A stretch of DNA of 64,000 bases from Candidatus Propionivibrio dominans (GCA_016709335.1 JADJNC010000060.1:1-64000); one strand, 5' to 3'. Numbered from the stretch's first letter, positions 32,541 to 42,169 are shown. Translations and numbers: made by a program. The notes: a model not told the origin generated them from the letters alone.

Positions 32541-33719
32541 TTGAAACGACGAGACTTCCTCGCCGCCTCGGCAGTTCTCTCGCTGCTGGCCAGCTCGCCA
32601 GCGTACGCGGCAAATCAGAAACCGCATGCCAAATCATCGGCCAGAGCGAAGCCAAAAAAGCCGCCTGCACACACGCAGCCTGCGGTGCACCACGAGCCGC
32701 ATGGCGAATCGCGCAACGTCATCAGCCTGCCTGACGAGCCGGCACAGTGGCGTACCCATGACATCCGCTCAAGCATTGTGCTCAACCGGATCAACGGCAA
32801 AGCCCGCCTCTGGCTGCCGCTGGCCCAGTACAAGGACACCCTCTGGGAGCGCTCGCTCGGCCACAACTGGCAAGGGAATTTTGAAAGCGCCGGCATCTAT
32901 CGCGACCCGGTAGCCGAAATGGAGGTTTTCTATGCCGACTGGCCGGAAGGCGTCACCAGGCCGCAACTGCAGATCGTCAGCCAGGTCGCCACACAGGATC
33001 GCCATTTCGACATTACCCGTCGCGGCGCGGTTGCCGAACGCACCGAAGTACTGCGCCGCTGCCTGCAAGCGACCAGCCTGGTGCCCATCGACGGGATCGT
33101 CCGCACCACGGCCGAACGCGCCATTGGTCGCATCAAGGATCCGGTGGCCCAGGGCAAGGCGATCTACGAATGGGTCGTCGAAAATACCACCTACGACCCG
33201 CTTCTGAAGAGCGTCGGCAACGTCAACATCGGAAGCATGCTTGAAAGCGGCAACCTGAGTGGCCGCAGTGGAGACATTGCACTGCTTTTCGTCGCACTGT
33301 GCCGGTCGATCGGTATTCCGGCGCGACCGGTATTCGGTCTGCGCATCGACAGTTCGCGACTGTTCGGCAGCCTCGGCGTCGGCGGCAACCTGAGCTCCGC
33401 GCAACATTGCCGCGCCGAGTTCTACACACCGGGTTATGGCTGGATTCCGGTCGACCCGTCCGATGTCCGCCGAGCCATTCGTGAAGAACGCCTGAGTCCG
33501 GGGGACCCCAAGCTGACGGTGTTGAAAAAGCTGCTTTTCGGTTTCTGGGAAATGAACTGGATCAGCTTCAACGCCGCCGAGGATGTGAGTTTGCGCGGAT
33601 CGACGGGGAAAACACTCCCCTTCCTGGCATATCCAGTGGTTGAAACCATGGACAGCCGTTTCGACAGTCTGGACAGCAGCCGTATGAGCTATCAGGTCAG
33701 CGCCAGCCGCGTCGATTGA
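32541..33719 (+). CDS. Transglutaminase-fold exported protein, expected catalytic Cys replaced by Ser
   Basis: The 392-aa product starts at TTG (GGAGAG upstream) with a twin-arginine-like signal MKRRDFLAASAVLSLLAS and a Lys/Pro/His-rich spacer. The transglutaminase-like core (about 200-300) has AQHCRAEFYTPGYGWIPVDP with the catalytic His and Asp. The usual nucleophile motif, GKCxD before LFVALCRxxGIPAR, reads GRSGD here, so Cys is Ser. The protein may be a non-catalytic binder or use Ser or another residue. Downstream the frame ends just before convergent dnaB. Confidence 0.8.
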   Translation: MKRRDFLAASAVLSLLASSPAYAANQKPHAKSSARAKPKKPPAHTQPAVHHEPHGESRNVISLPDEPAQWRTHDIRSSIVLNRINGKARLWLPLAQYKDTLWERSLGHNWQGNFESAGIYRDPVAEMEVFYADWPEGVTRPQLQIVSQVATQDRHFDITRRGAVAERTEVLRRCLQATSLVPIDGIVRTTAERAIGRIKDPVAQGKAIYEWVVENTTYDPLLKSVGNVNIGSMLESGNLSGRSGDIALLFVALCRSIGIPARPVFGLRIDSSRLFGSLGVGGNLSSAQHCRAEFYTPGYGWIPVDPSDVRRAIREERLSPGDPKLTVLKKLLFGFWEMNWISFNAAEDVSLRGSTGKTLPFLAYPVVETMDSRFDSLDSSRMSYQVSASRVD

Positions 33720-33754
33720 TCAAGCTCAAAACGTATTGCACCAGCGCTGATTCC

Positions 33755-35158
33755 TCAATAGGACCCGGCACTGGCATAGTTCTCGAAGCGCGTGTATTCG
33801 CCGACAAAGGTCAGGCGAACCATGCCGATCGGGCCGTTACGCTGTTTGCCGATAATGATTTCGGCGCTGCCCTTGTCCGGCGTGTCGGGGTTGTAAACCT
33901 CGTCGCGGTAAATGAACATGATGACGTCGGCGTCCTGCTCGATGGCGCCCGACTCGCGCAGATCGGACATCACCGGGCGCTTGTTCGGTCGCTGTTCGAG
34001 TGAGCGGTTCAACTGCGAGAGGGCGATCACCGGAACGTTCAGTTCCTTGGCCAGACTCTTCAGCGAGCGCGAAATTTCGGAAATTTCGGTGGCACGGTTT
34101 TCGCCGTGCCCGCTGACCGACATCAGTTGCAGGTAGTCGATCACGATCAGGCCGAGCTTGCCGCACTGCCGGTGCAGACGGCGCGCCCGGGCGCGCAGGT
34201 CGATTGGGTTGAGCGCCGCCGTCTCGTCGATGTAAAGCGGGGCCTCGTGCATCTTGCCCAGGGCAAAGGACAAGCGCGACCACTCGTCGTCGTTGAGACG
34301 ACCGGTACGCACACGCTGCGCGTCGAGCTTGCCGACCGAGGAGAGCATGCGCATGGCCAACTGGGTGCCGCCCATTTCCATCGAGAAAACCGCGACCGGC
34401 AAACCGACTTCAACCGCCACGTGTTCGGCCATGTTGAGCGCCAGCGAGGTTTTGCCCATCGACGGGCGACCGGCGATGATCAGCAGATCGCCGGCCTGCA
34501 GACCCGAGGTTTTGGCGTCGAGATCGTGGTAACCGGTCGGCAGCCCGGTGATGTCGGTGGGATTGTCCCGGTCATGCAGTTCCTGGATCCGTTCGACGAC
34601 TTGGGTGAGCAGCGGATTGATGTGCACAAAACCGGTCTGATGACGGAAACCGCCTTCGGCAATGGCAAAGACTTTGGCTTCGGCCTCGTCGAGCAGTTGC
34701 TTCGGGTCGCGGCCGAGCGGGTTGAGTGCGCTGCCGGCGATCTCGTCGCCGGCAGTGACCAGTTGGCGCAGTACGGCCCGTTCGCGGACGATTTCGGCGT
34801 AGCGCCGGATGTTCGCCGCCGACGGCGTATTGGCCGCCAGTTCGCCGAGGTAGGCCAGGCCGCCGGTTTCGCCGCCCTCGCCGGCCAGATCGAGGCTTTC
34901 CGCAACCGTTACGACATCGACCGGCTTGCTGCGTTCGAGCAGCTTGCGGATCTGGCGATAGATGCGCCGGTGTTCGTCGCGATAGAAATCGGCCTCGCCG
35001 ACAAGGTCGGCAATCTTGTCGAAGGCCGCGTTGTCGAGCAGCAAACCGCCAAGCACCGATTGTTCGGCCTCGATCGAATGCGGCGGAATGCGCAGATGGG
35101 CAATCGCCGGATCAATCGGCGATTGCGGCGAATTGGCTGAACTGAACGACTTGGCCAT
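33755..35158 (-). CDS. dnaB: Replicative DNA helicase DnaB
   Basis: Hexameric 5'-3' helicase of the replication fork. The 467-aa product has the N-terminal DnaG-binding domain (PHSIEAEQSVLGGLLLDNAA) and the RecA-like domain with Walker A AGRPSMGKTSLALN, Walker B LGLIVIDYLQLM and SQLNRSLEQRPNKRP. No intein. It lies downstream of rplI, separated by a terminator, an order common in proteobacteria. Confidence 0.97.
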   Translation of the reverse strand: MAKSFSSANSPQSPIDPAIAHLRIPPHSIEAEQSVLGGLLLDNAAFDKIADLVGEADFYRDEHRRIYRQIRKLLERSKPVDVVTVAESLDLAGEGGETGGLAYLGELAANTPSAANIRRYAEIVRERAVLRQLVTAGDEIAGSALNPLGRDPKQLLDEAEAKVFAIAEGGFRHQTGFVHINPLLTQVVERIQELHDRDNPTDITGLPTGYHDLDAKTSGLQAGDLLIIAGRPSMGKTSLALNMAEHVAVEVGLPVAVFSMEMGGTQLAMRMLSSVGKLDAQRVRTGRLNDDEWSRLSFALGKMHEAPLYIDETAALNPIDLRARARRLHRQCGKLGLIVIDYLQLMSVSGHGENRATEISEISRSLKSLAKELNVPVIALSQLNRSLEQRPNKRPVMSDLRESGAIEQDADVIMFIYRDEVYNPDTPDKGSAEIIIGKQRNGPIGMVRLTFVGEYTRFENYASAGSY

Positions 35159-35254
35159 AAGAATTCCGATACGCGAAACGGGGCAGGCAGGCGATGAGCA
35201 GAAACGGACGGAGACGTAAGTTTACTCCGCGCCGGGGTATCCCGCTGCCCGCAA

Positions 35255-35290
35255 ATAAAAAAAGCCTTGCACCAGGGCAAGGCTTTTTCG
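35255..35290 (-). terminator. Rho-independent terminator of the rpsF-rplI operon
   Basis: GCCTTGC and GCAAGGC pair over a short loop, flanked by an A run on one side and a T run on the other. On the minus strand it follows rplI and ends in seven T, and it could also work for the opposite strand. Confidence 0.88.
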
Positions 35291-35327
35291 CTGGCACCGA
35301 AAAATGGTGCCGGATGACTTGAGCGGC

Positions 35328-35777
35328 TTACTGCTCGCCAACCACGGCAACCTTGATGCTTGCCAGTACGTCGGTGTGCAGCGCGATTTCCAGCGAGGAC
35401 TCGCCGACCGTCTTGAGCGGGCCCATCGGCATTCGAATGTCGGACTTTTCAACATCGAAACCGAGCGCCTTGAGGCCATCGGCCACATCATGGTTGGTCA
35501 CCGAGCCGAACAGGCGGCCATCGACGCCGGCCTTGCGCGCCACCGTCACCAGCACACCTTCGAGCTTCGCGGCAAACGCCTGGGCTGCCAGCAGCCTGTC
35601 GGCAGCGAGCTTCTCGAGTTCGGCACGCCGGCCTTCGAATTCCTTCATCGTTGCTGGCGTGGCGCGCTTGGCCTTGCCATGCGGAATCAGGAAGTTGCGG
35701 GCATAGCCATCCTTGACTTTGACCAGATCGCCGAGGTCACCGAGGTTGACGACCTTCTCCATCAGAATAATTTGCAT
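35328..35777 (-). CDS. rplI: 50S ribosomal protein bL9
   Basis: The 149-aa product begins [17 protein letters not shown] and has the bL9 signature [17 protein letters not shown], a long central helix and a C-terminal domain. Last gene of rpsF-priB-rpsR-rplI, with a terminator about 40 nt downstream. Confidence 0.97.
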   Translation of the reverse strand: MQIILMEKVVNLGDLGDLVKVKDGYARNFLIPHGKAKRATPATMKEFEGRRAELEKLAADRLLAAQAFAAKLEGVLVTVARKAGVDGRLFGSVTNHDVADGLKALGFDVEKSDIRMPMGPLKTVGESSLEIALHTDVLASIKVAVVGEQ

Positions 35778-35791
35778 CGTCTGTTCCTCGA

Positions 35792-36067
35792 TTATTGATG
35801 GTTGTCGGTATAGGGCAGCAGCGCCAGGAAGCGCGCACGCTTGATGGCCACCGACAGCAGGCGCTGATAGCCGGCCTTGGTGCCGGTCAGACGAGCCGGC
35901 ATGATCTTGGCGTTTTCAGCAATGTATTCCTTGAACAGGTCGACATCCTTGTAATCGATGCCGTCCATCTTCTCAAGGCTGAAGCGGCAGAACTTGCGAC
36001 GCTTGAACAGCCCGCTGCCACGCTTCTTGACGTTCTTGTCATCCTTCTTCTTGAAGAACCTACCCAT
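35792..36067 (-). CDS. rpsR: 30S ribosomal protein bS18
   Basis: The 91-aa product has the conserved core [20 protein letters not shown] and [19 protein letters not shown], with a basic N-terminus. Its start overlaps the end of priB by 8 nt and rplI follows 14 nt after its stop. Confidence 0.97.
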   Translation of the reverse strand: MGRFFKKKDDKNVKKRGSGLFKRRKFCRFSLEKMDGIDYKDVDLFKEYIAENAKIMPARLTGTKAGYQRLLSVAIKRARFLALLPYTDNHQ

Positions 36068-36368
36068 TTTGATTCCCTTCTACAAATTCGATCATGGTTA
36101 CATGCAATCTCAACTGTTTGCTGTGCCGGCTTTTGCAGGCCAGGAAGCCGCTCAGATGAACTTTTACTCCCGGTGTCGCCGCCTGAAGCCATCGGGCCGT
36201 CTCGCCCAGACCAATGGCCTGGATTTCACACTCGACGCGCCGTGGGTTACCCGCTTCGACCTGTTCCGACTGGTGCCCGATCACGCATTCCGTTACTGGC
36301 ACGGTGGCCGGGGTGAAACGCAGCACCTTGCGCTCGATCAGGATTCCGGTGAGTTCAACGCGGTTCAG
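36060..36368 (-). CDS. priB: Primosomal replication protein PriB, probable CTG start
   Basis: Single-stranded DNA-binding OB-fold protein of the PriA restart pathway. An internal GTG would give [17 protein letters not shown] and lose the first beta strand. Reading upstream in frame gives [14 protein letters not shown], the conserved PriB N-terminus, up to a CTG at 36368 with GAGG about 6 nt before it. No ATG, GTG or TTG is available in frame between that point and the in-frame sequence of rpsF, so CTG is the likely start (102 aa). It lies 14 nt after rpsF. Confidence 0.88.
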   Translation of the reverse strand: MNRVELTGILIERKVLRFTPATVPVTECVIGHQSEQVEAGNPRRVECEIQAIGLGETARWLQAATPGVKVHLSGFLACKSRHSKQLRLHVTMIEFVEGNQNG

Positions 36369-36382
36369 TTGAGCCTCAATAC

Positions 36383-36787
36383 TCAGGCCGCTGGTTCGAC
36401 TTCGGCGTCGATTTCGGTGTCAATATCAGGCACCGCATCATCCCGCGCTTCCATCATCGACTTGGACTTCTCTTCCTTCATCATCGGCGAAGGCTCGGTC
36501 ACGGCTTTCTTCATCTTGATGGTCAGGTGCCGCAGCACGGCATCGTTGAACTTGAAGCCATGTTCAAGTTCAGCAAGCACTTCACCATTGCACTCGATGT
36601 TCATCAGCACATAGTGGGCCTTGTGCAGCTTCTGGATCGGATAAGCGAGTTGACGACGCCCCCAGTCTTCGAGGCGATGTACCTGACCGCCATGGGTGGC
36701 AACGAGTGCCTTGTAGCGCTCGACCATCGCCGGAACCTGTTCGCTCTGGTCCGGATGGACGATAAAAACGATTTCATAATGACGCAT
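36383..36787 (-). CDS. rpsF: 30S ribosomal protein bS6
   Basis: The 134-aa product starts [19 protein letters not shown] (ATG 36787, two codons inside a longer frame) and has the bS6 core [20 protein letters not shown]. The C-terminus carries an acidic tail rich in Glu/Asp/Ala after the globular domain, as in other betaproteobacteria. First gene of the operon. Confidence 0.96.
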   Translation of the reverse strand: MRHYEIVFIVHPDQSEQVPAMVERYKALVATHGGQVHRLEDWGRRQLAYPIQKLHKAHYVLMNIECNGEVLAELEHGFKFNDAVLRHLTIKMKKAVTEPSPMMKEEKSKSMMEARDDAVPDIDTEIDAEVEPAA

Positions 36788-37104
36788 GAACACTCCTCAT
36801 GGATTAAGCCCCCCGCCATGCGAACGGTGGAGCAAGGTGGAAAAGCCGGCGATTATAGCTGGTTTATGGCTTGTTAATCAATGCTTTTCGGTGTTTTTCA
36901 GGGCCGGCGGATGATGGCCAAAATCTGGCACATGGCACGCAATAATCCCGCTGTTTTGACTGCTGAAGGTGATCCTGGCAATTGAGGAGGACTACCAATC
37001 ACCCAGCCAATGGAAATCCCGTGCGCTCCCTGCGGGCCTGCATGCACCACCTGCTGGCGCATGCAGGCCCGGGGAGAACGTCCCTGCGACTCTACAGCTT
37101 TGCC
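36788..37104. other. Intergenic stretch between prpE and rpsF
   Basis: About 317 bp, expected to hold the rpsF promoter near 36850 (AT-rich patch) and a strong hairpin at 37034-37070. No gene seen. Confidence 0.5.
37034..37070. terminator. Strong GC hairpin downstream of prpE
   Basis: GGGCCTGCATGC and GCATGCAGGCCC form a perfect 12-bp stem with a 13-nt loop about 35 nt beyond the prpE stop. There is no T run, so a stabilising 3' structure is as likely as a terminator. Confidence 0.5.
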
Positions 37105-39002
37105 TCAGGCCTTTTTACCCAGAGCCTGCTGGAGCTGTTCGAGTGCCGCCGGGTCTTCGATCGTCGTCAGGTCACCCGGATCGCGCCCTTCGGCCAGCGC
37201 CTGGATCGAGCGACGCAGCAACTTGCCGGAACGGGTTTTTGGCAGCACGGTCAGGAAGTGCACGCGACTCGGGCGAGCGATCGCACCCAGGTTGTCGTCC
37301 ACCTGCTTCATCACCGCCTTTTCAAGTGCGGCACGCAGCTCGGGTGTGGCGATCGAGGCGGCGTCCTTGACTACCGCGAAAGCCATCGGCATCTGACCCT
37401 TCAACTGGTCGGCAACACCGACCACGGCTACTTCGGCAATCGCCGAATGGCCCTGGATCGCTTCCTCGATTTCGCGCGTCCCGAGGCGGTGACCGGCGAC
37501 GTTGATCACGTCATCGGTACGGCCAAGGATGTAGTGATAGCCGTCCTTGTCCTTGATACCCCAGTCGAACGAGGAGAGACCAGCGGCTCCCTGAACAGCG
37601 AGAAGTAGGTTGAAACGAAGCGGTCGTCGTCACCCCAGACGGTCGTCAGGCATCCCGGCGGCAGCGGCGGAACAATGGCGACAATGCCCTTTTCATCCGG
37701 ATCGCAGATGCTGCCGTCCTCACGGAAAATCTTGAGGTTGTAACCATAAACCGGGAAGCTTGGCGTTCCGTAGCGGATCTCGGTCTTCTCGACACCCGGC
37801 ATTGCGGAAAGAATCGGCCAGCCGGTCTCGGTCTGCCAGTAGTTGTCGATCACCGGCAAGCCGAGTTCGCCCATGATCCACTCGTGGGTCGGCTGATCGA
37901 GCGGCTCACCGGCGAGGAACAGGTGCTTCAGGGACGACAGGTCGTACTTGTGCATGTACGCGGTGTCGTGCTTCTTGAGCACGCGCGCCGCAGTCGGCGC
38001 CGAGAACATGACGTTGACCTTGTACTTCTCGACGATCTGCCACCAGATGCCCGGGTCCGGGCGCAGCGGCGTTCCCTCGTACATGATGGTACACATGCCG
38101 CCGATCAGCGGCCCGTAAACAATGTAGGAGTGGCCGACGACCCAGCCGATGTCGGAGGTCGAAAAATAAGTCTCGCCCTCCTTGCCGCAGTAGATGTTCT
38201 TTATCGACGAGGCCAGCGCGACGGCATAACCTCCGGTATCGCGTTGCACACCCTTGGGCTTGCCGGTGGTGCCGGACGTATAGAGGATGTACGACGGCTC
38301 GGAAGACTCCAGCCAGGTGACCGGCACTTCGGCATCCATGAACTGCGCGCGCAGTGTCGCGTAATCGACGTCACGACCGGCGACCTTGTTGAATTCCTTG
38401 TCGAGGCCACGATCAATCATCAACACCTTGGCCGGCTTGTGAACGGCCAGCGAAATGGCTTCATCGAGGAGATGCTTGTACGGAACAGCCTTGCCGCCGC
38501 GCATGCCGGCATCGGACGAGACGATCAGCTTCGGTGTTGCATCATCGATGCGGGTAGCCAGCGATCCCGGGGCAAAGCCACCGAAGACGACCGAATGGAT
38601 GGCGCCAATGCGTGTGCAGGCCAGCATGGCGAACATGGCTTCGGCGATCATCGGCATGTAGATCAGGACGCGGTCGCCCTTGCCGACACCGAGGCTCTGC
38701 ATGATCGCCGCCATGCGCATGACTTCCTTCTTCAGCTCGGCGAAGGAATAGACGACTTCCTGGTCGGTCTCGGTCGAAATGAAGACCATTGCACGGTCAT
38801 TCGGGCGCTTGGCTGCGTGACGATCAACCGCGTTGTAGCAAATATTGGTTTCGCCACCGACAAACCACTTGGCAAAAGGCGGACGGGAATAGTCCAGTGT
38901 CTTGGTAAAAGGCTTGTGCCAGTCAATCAGCTTGGCCTCCTCAGCCCAGAAGGCATCAGGGTTGTCGATGGATTGCTGGTGAAATTCCTTGATTGTTGTC
39001 AT
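37105..39002 (-). pseudogene. prpE: Propionyl-CoA synthetase PrpE, one frameshift
   Basis: Activates propionate to propionyl-CoA. The N-terminal 480 residues (from MTTIKEFHQQSIDNPDAFW) match PrpE rather than Acs: LYTSGTTGKPKGVQRDTGGY, DIGWVVGHSYIVYGPL, DNYWQTETGWP, and WGDDDRFVSTYFSLF. The frame then slips after REPLVS. The remaining sequence continues in another frame as SFDWGIKDKDGYHYILGRTD, then VINVAGHRLGTREIEE and the acetylatable Lys motif PKTRSGKLLRRS, ending at 37105. One missing base near 37571-37578 restores about 632 aa, a normal PrpE length. Sequence error and recent inactivation cannot be distinguished here. Confidence 0.88.
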
Positions 39003-39047
39003 AAGTTTTCCTTATTGCTGATACTGAACACCCTGCACTAAAGGGAA

Positions 39048-40190
39048 TTAATCCTGCCCGGCATCTTTTGAATCCTGCGCCGGGTCAAGCAAGCACTTCT
39101 CAATTTCTGCCATCGGCAGATCCAACTTCAAATCACGATCCAAAAGTTTCAACAGCGGCAGAATCTGCCGACCGAGAGCGGGCAAGTGTGGCACAACCTC
39201 ACTCTCGTGTCCCGAATTGATCAAAGCGATGGCATGTTCAATCCTGGGCACCAATGCTGATGTCAATGGCTGCACCTGGCAGGAAATAACCTGGTTGCCC
39301 CCCATTTGCTGGGCTGTCTTGAGACGAGACCCGGCCAGTTCGATCAGAGCGCCTGCAGATGTTACACCGTCCACCGGGCTATTGCTGACACCCACACTGA
39401 CCGACAAGTTCAAACGCTGGCCATGAACGGCAATATTAGCCACATGAATGGCCTCGCGCAGGCGATTGCCAAAGGACTCGCAGGCCGGATACGGCGTACC
39501 TGGCGAGATCACCACCAGTTGGCTGCCGGCAAAGTGGCCGAGACTATCTTCCTTGCGGATCTTGCTGGCCAGCATGTCGGAGAAACGCTGCTGCAACTGA
39601 TTGAACACCTCGACACCGTGTTCTTCACGCAATGCGCCGATATTATCAAAACTCATGACGATGGCGCTGACTTCGCTGTCGTGACGCATGGCGTGCGACA
39701 TGGCCTGAACAGCCTGCAATTCGACGTACTTGCGGGTAAACAGACCCGATTCCGGGTTCTGGACATTCTGTTGTAGGTTTTCCTTGAGCTGTTTCTGCGC
39801 CTCGACAAGCTTCAGCAGGGAATCGATGCGCGCCAGCAATTCGTTAGCGCCGGTGCCGCGGTTGATGAAGTCGGACGCACCATGCGCCTTGGCCCGGGCA
39901 AGCGCCTCATCATTGTCTCCGGAGATCATCAGAATCGGCATCTGCGAAAGACGCGGCAGCTTGGAGGCGCGAACGCGAACCAGCAAGCCATCGCCGTCGA
40001 GTACCGGCAGGGACAGCGAGCAAATCACCAGTTGAATTGATTGATCAAGAACGAGCACCTGCCAGGCTGCCTCGCCGTCGCCTTCCTCGCGAAAATCATA
40101 GAGCTCACGGATATGCTTGATGAGCATCGCACGTACCATGCGCGATTCATCAACAATCAGGACACGGGGCAACTGGGTCGGGGTTTCCAT
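39048..40190 (-). CDS. Degenerate receiver / degenerate GGDEF regulator
   Basis: A 380-aa cytoplasmic protein with an N-terminal CheY-like domain (VLIVDESRMVRAMLIKHI) and a C-terminal diguanylate-cyclase fold. The phospho-acceptor Asp position is Ser58 (LVICSLSLP) and the conserved Lys is Arg (FINRGTG). The GGDEF signature reads AGSQL (HFAGSQLVVISPGT). So neither phosphorylation nor c-di-GMP synthesis is expected; it is probably a protein-protein or nucleotide-sensing module. The C-terminal 60 residues form an extra helical tail. ATG at 40190 is taken; one six codons upstream is possible. It sits between prpE and acuI. Confidence 0.8.
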   Translation of the reverse strand: METPTQLPRVLIVDESRMVRAMLIKHIRELYDFREEGDGEAAWQVLVLDQSIQLVICSLSLPVLDGDGLLVRVRASKLPRLSQMPILMISGDNDEALARAKAHGASDFINRGTGANELLARIDSLLKLVEAQKQLKENLQQNVQNPESGLFTRKYVELQAVQAMSHAMRHDSEVSAIVMSFDNIGALREEHGVEVFNQLQQRFSDMLASKIRKEDSLGHFAGSQLVVISPGTPYPACESFGNRLREAIHVANIAVHGQRLNLSVSVGVSNSPVDGVTSAGALIELAGSRLKTAQQMGGNQVISCQVQPLTSALVPRIEHAIALINSGHESEVVPHLPALGRQILPLLKLLDRDLKLDLPMAEIEKCLLDPAQDSKDAGQD

Positions 40191-40236
40191 ACGTAACTCA
40201 GTCCGCAATCACGTTCAACTTTTCACTCTGGCGCGA

Positions 40237-41232
40237 TCAGGCAGCAGCCACTTCAACAACAACCCGACCGCGCGCCTTTCCTTGCAAAAAACCATCAAAA
40301 ACATCCGGCAATTCGTCAAAGCCAATCCTGTGCGTCATTTCCAGCAAGCGCCGTGGTTTCAGATCACTGCCCAGCCGCTGCCAGATGCGACTACGGTAAG
40401 GTTCGCCAATATAACCGGAATCAATGCCGAGCAGGCACACTCCGCGCAAGATGAAGGGCATGACTGTCGTTTTAAGCGAGGCACTCGCCGCCATGCCGAT
40501 GCTGGCAATCGTCCCGCCCTGCTGCATGGTGCTGGCCATCCAGGCCAGAACCTCGCCACCGAGGTTATCGACCGCGCCGGCCCATTGCATCCTGTCGAGC
40601 GGCCGGAGACGCGATAGATCGAGCGCCGAGCGGAGCATGACCTGAGCCGCACCGAGTCGCTTGAGGTAATCAAACTCGGCTTCCTTACCGGTCAGCGCCG
40701 TCACCTGATAACCCAGTCTGGCCAGCATGTCCACTGCCAGTCCGCCCACCCCGCCGGTCGCCCCACTGACGATGACCGGCCCTTTGGCTGGCTCCAGTCG
40801 GTTTTCCTCCATCCGGACAATCGCCAGTGCCGCGGTAAAACCGGCCGTACCCAGAGTCATTGCTTCAAGCAGTGAAAGGCCGGCGGGCAGCGGCTGCACC
40901 CAGTCGGCCGGAACGCGCGCGTACTCGGCATAACCGCCATGGTGCGCAACGCCGATATCGTAGCTGGTGGCAATGACCGGGTCGCCGGGTTTGAAACGCG
41001 AATCGGTGCTGCTTTCAACATTCCCGGAAAGATCAATGCCGCCCACACAGGGGTAGCGACGAATGATGCGTCCGGCGCCGGTTGCGGCCAATGCATCCTT
41101 GTAGTTGACGCTGGAATAGGCGACCTTGATCGTCACCGCACCCGCGTCAAGCTGCGCTTCATCCATGGTGACAAAACCGGCCTGCGTTTTGCCTTCCAGT
41201 TCGTCGATCAAATAAGCCTTGAACGGACTCAT
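40237..41232 (-). CDS. acuI: Acrylyl-CoA reductase AcuI / YhdH-family oxidoreductase
   Basis: NADPH-dependent medium-chain reductase converting acryloyl-CoA to propionyl-CoA. The 331-aa product starts MSPFKAYLIDELEG and has AYSSVNYKDALAATG, CVGGIDLSGNVE, the nucleotide-binding VSGATGGVGGLAVDML and the C-terminal IGFDELPDVFDGFLQGKARG. No zinc-binding cysteines of the alcohol dehydrogenase type. Near prpE, it fits a propionyl-CoA context. Confidence 0.87.
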   Translation of the reverse strand: MSPFKAYLIDELEGKTQAGFVTMDEAQLDAGAVTIKVAYSSVNYKDALAATGAGRIIRRYPCVGGIDLSGNVESSTDSRFKPGDPVIATSYDIGVAHHGGYAEYARVPADWVQPLPAGLSLLEAMTLGTAGFTAALAIVRMEENRLEPAKGPVIVSGATGGVGGLAVDMLARLGYQVTALTGKEAEFDYLKRLGAAQVMLRSALDLSRLRPLDRMQWAGAVDNLGGEVLAWMASTMQQGGTIASIGMAASASLKTTVMPFILRGVCLLGIDSGYIGEPYRSRIWQRLGSDLKPRRLLEMTHRIGFDELPDVFDGFLQGKARGRVVVEVAAA

Positions 41233-41252
41233 GAACACTCCTTGTTAGCGTG

Positions 41253-41321
41253 AAAGTCGCGCCAGCGACTCACGACCCTCTCCTCGCCCTCTGGGAGAGG
41301 GGCCGGGGTGAGGGAAACGGG
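41253..41321 (-). repeat. Dispersed palindromic repeat, copy 3 of 3
   Basis: In reverse complement it reads CCCGTTTCCCTCACCCCGG, a CCCCTCTCCC hairpin arm, and ends GAGTCGCTGGCGCGACTTT, almost identical to the copy at 14878-14947. It lies just upstream of acuI; the rest of the 41233-41612 gap is AT-rich with no gene seen. Confidence 0.8.
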
Positions 41322-41612
41322 CAGGCCAGCAGCTTTCATTGATGTGGGCTAGCACCAAATCCATGCCCGTTAGAAAATCATGCAATAGTGGCATTCTATG
41401 ACGGCTCGCCTGAAGCCGGCAACGCCTACTCGCCTTTACCGATAATCATCATAACCATAAAACCCTGTTGTCAGCATCTATATAACAAGCTCAGTATAAA
41501 ATAACAAAGACATTATTAATCATAAGCTTACATCCTGGAATGACGCCATGCGCCGTGCACTGACCACGCCAAGGGTTTACAGAAGGCCGATTTTCTTTTA
41601 GATTTCGCCTCC

Positions 41613-42125
41613 ATGACTCGTAATAAATACATCACACTCCTGCTCAGCATTGCCATAATCGTTTTTTCCGGGATAGTCACCGCCCAGACAAGCGAACAGC
41701 AGCACCGACTCAGTGACGAGCCTTCCCTGTTTGAACGTTATACGAACAGTGCACAGGATCTGATCCTCAAGGGACTCGAGCTTGTCGGTATCAACTATCG
41801 GCGCGGCGGCACCGATCCCGAAAACGGGCTCGATTGCAGCGGTTTTGTTCAGATCGTTTTCAAGGACGCCGTCGGCATGCTGCTTCCACGCACAGCGCGG
41901 GAGCAGAGCGAGATGGGCAACATCGTCGACCGGAACGAACTCAAAGCGGGCGATCTCGTTTTCTTCAATACCATGCGACGCACCTTCTCGCATGTCGGCA
42001 TTTATCTGGGCGACAACCGCTTCCTGCACGCTCCGCGCGCCGGCGCGGAAGTCCGTGTCGAGGACATGAGCCAGGGTTACTGGGTCAAACGTTATAACGG
42101 AGCACGCCGCGTCGTCGAACGCTGA
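41613..42125 (+). CDS. NlpC/P60 family cell-wall peptidase
   Basis: Secreted gamma-D-glutamyl-diaminopimelate-type endopeptidase. The 170-aa product has a signal peptide (MTRNKYITLLLSIAIIVFSG, cleavage after VTA) and the catalytic Cys in GLDCSGFVQIVF, His in FSHVGIYLGDNRF and a third polar residue in FLHAPRAGAEV. A single catalytic domain with no SH3 or LysM module. A terminator follows about 20 nt after the stop. Confidence 0.9.
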   Translation: MTRNKYITLLLSIAIIVFSGIVTAQTSEQQHRLSDEPSLFERYTNSAQDLILKGLELVGINYRRGGTDPENGLDCSGFVQIVFKDAVGMLLPRTAREQSEMGNIVDRNELKAGDLVFFNTMRRTFSHVGIYLGDNRFLHAPRAGAEVRVEDMSQGYWVKRYNGARRVVER

Positions 42126-42144
42126 GATTCGGACACACTGACCC

Positions 42145-42169
42145 AAGGACGCACCTGCGTCCTTTTTTG
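42145..42169 (+). terminator. Rho-independent terminator after the NlpC/P60 gene
   Basis: AAGGACGCA and TGCGTCCTT form a 9-bp stem closed by a very short loop, followed by a T run. Confidence 0.85.

Noticed and set aside
37105..39002. Acetyl-CoA synthetase (acs)
   Set aside because: The GVQRDTGGYAVALA region and overall N-terminus match PrpE, not Acs.
37884..39041. 385-codon open frame opposite prpE
   Set aside because: Antisense shadow of the conserved prpE coding sequence.
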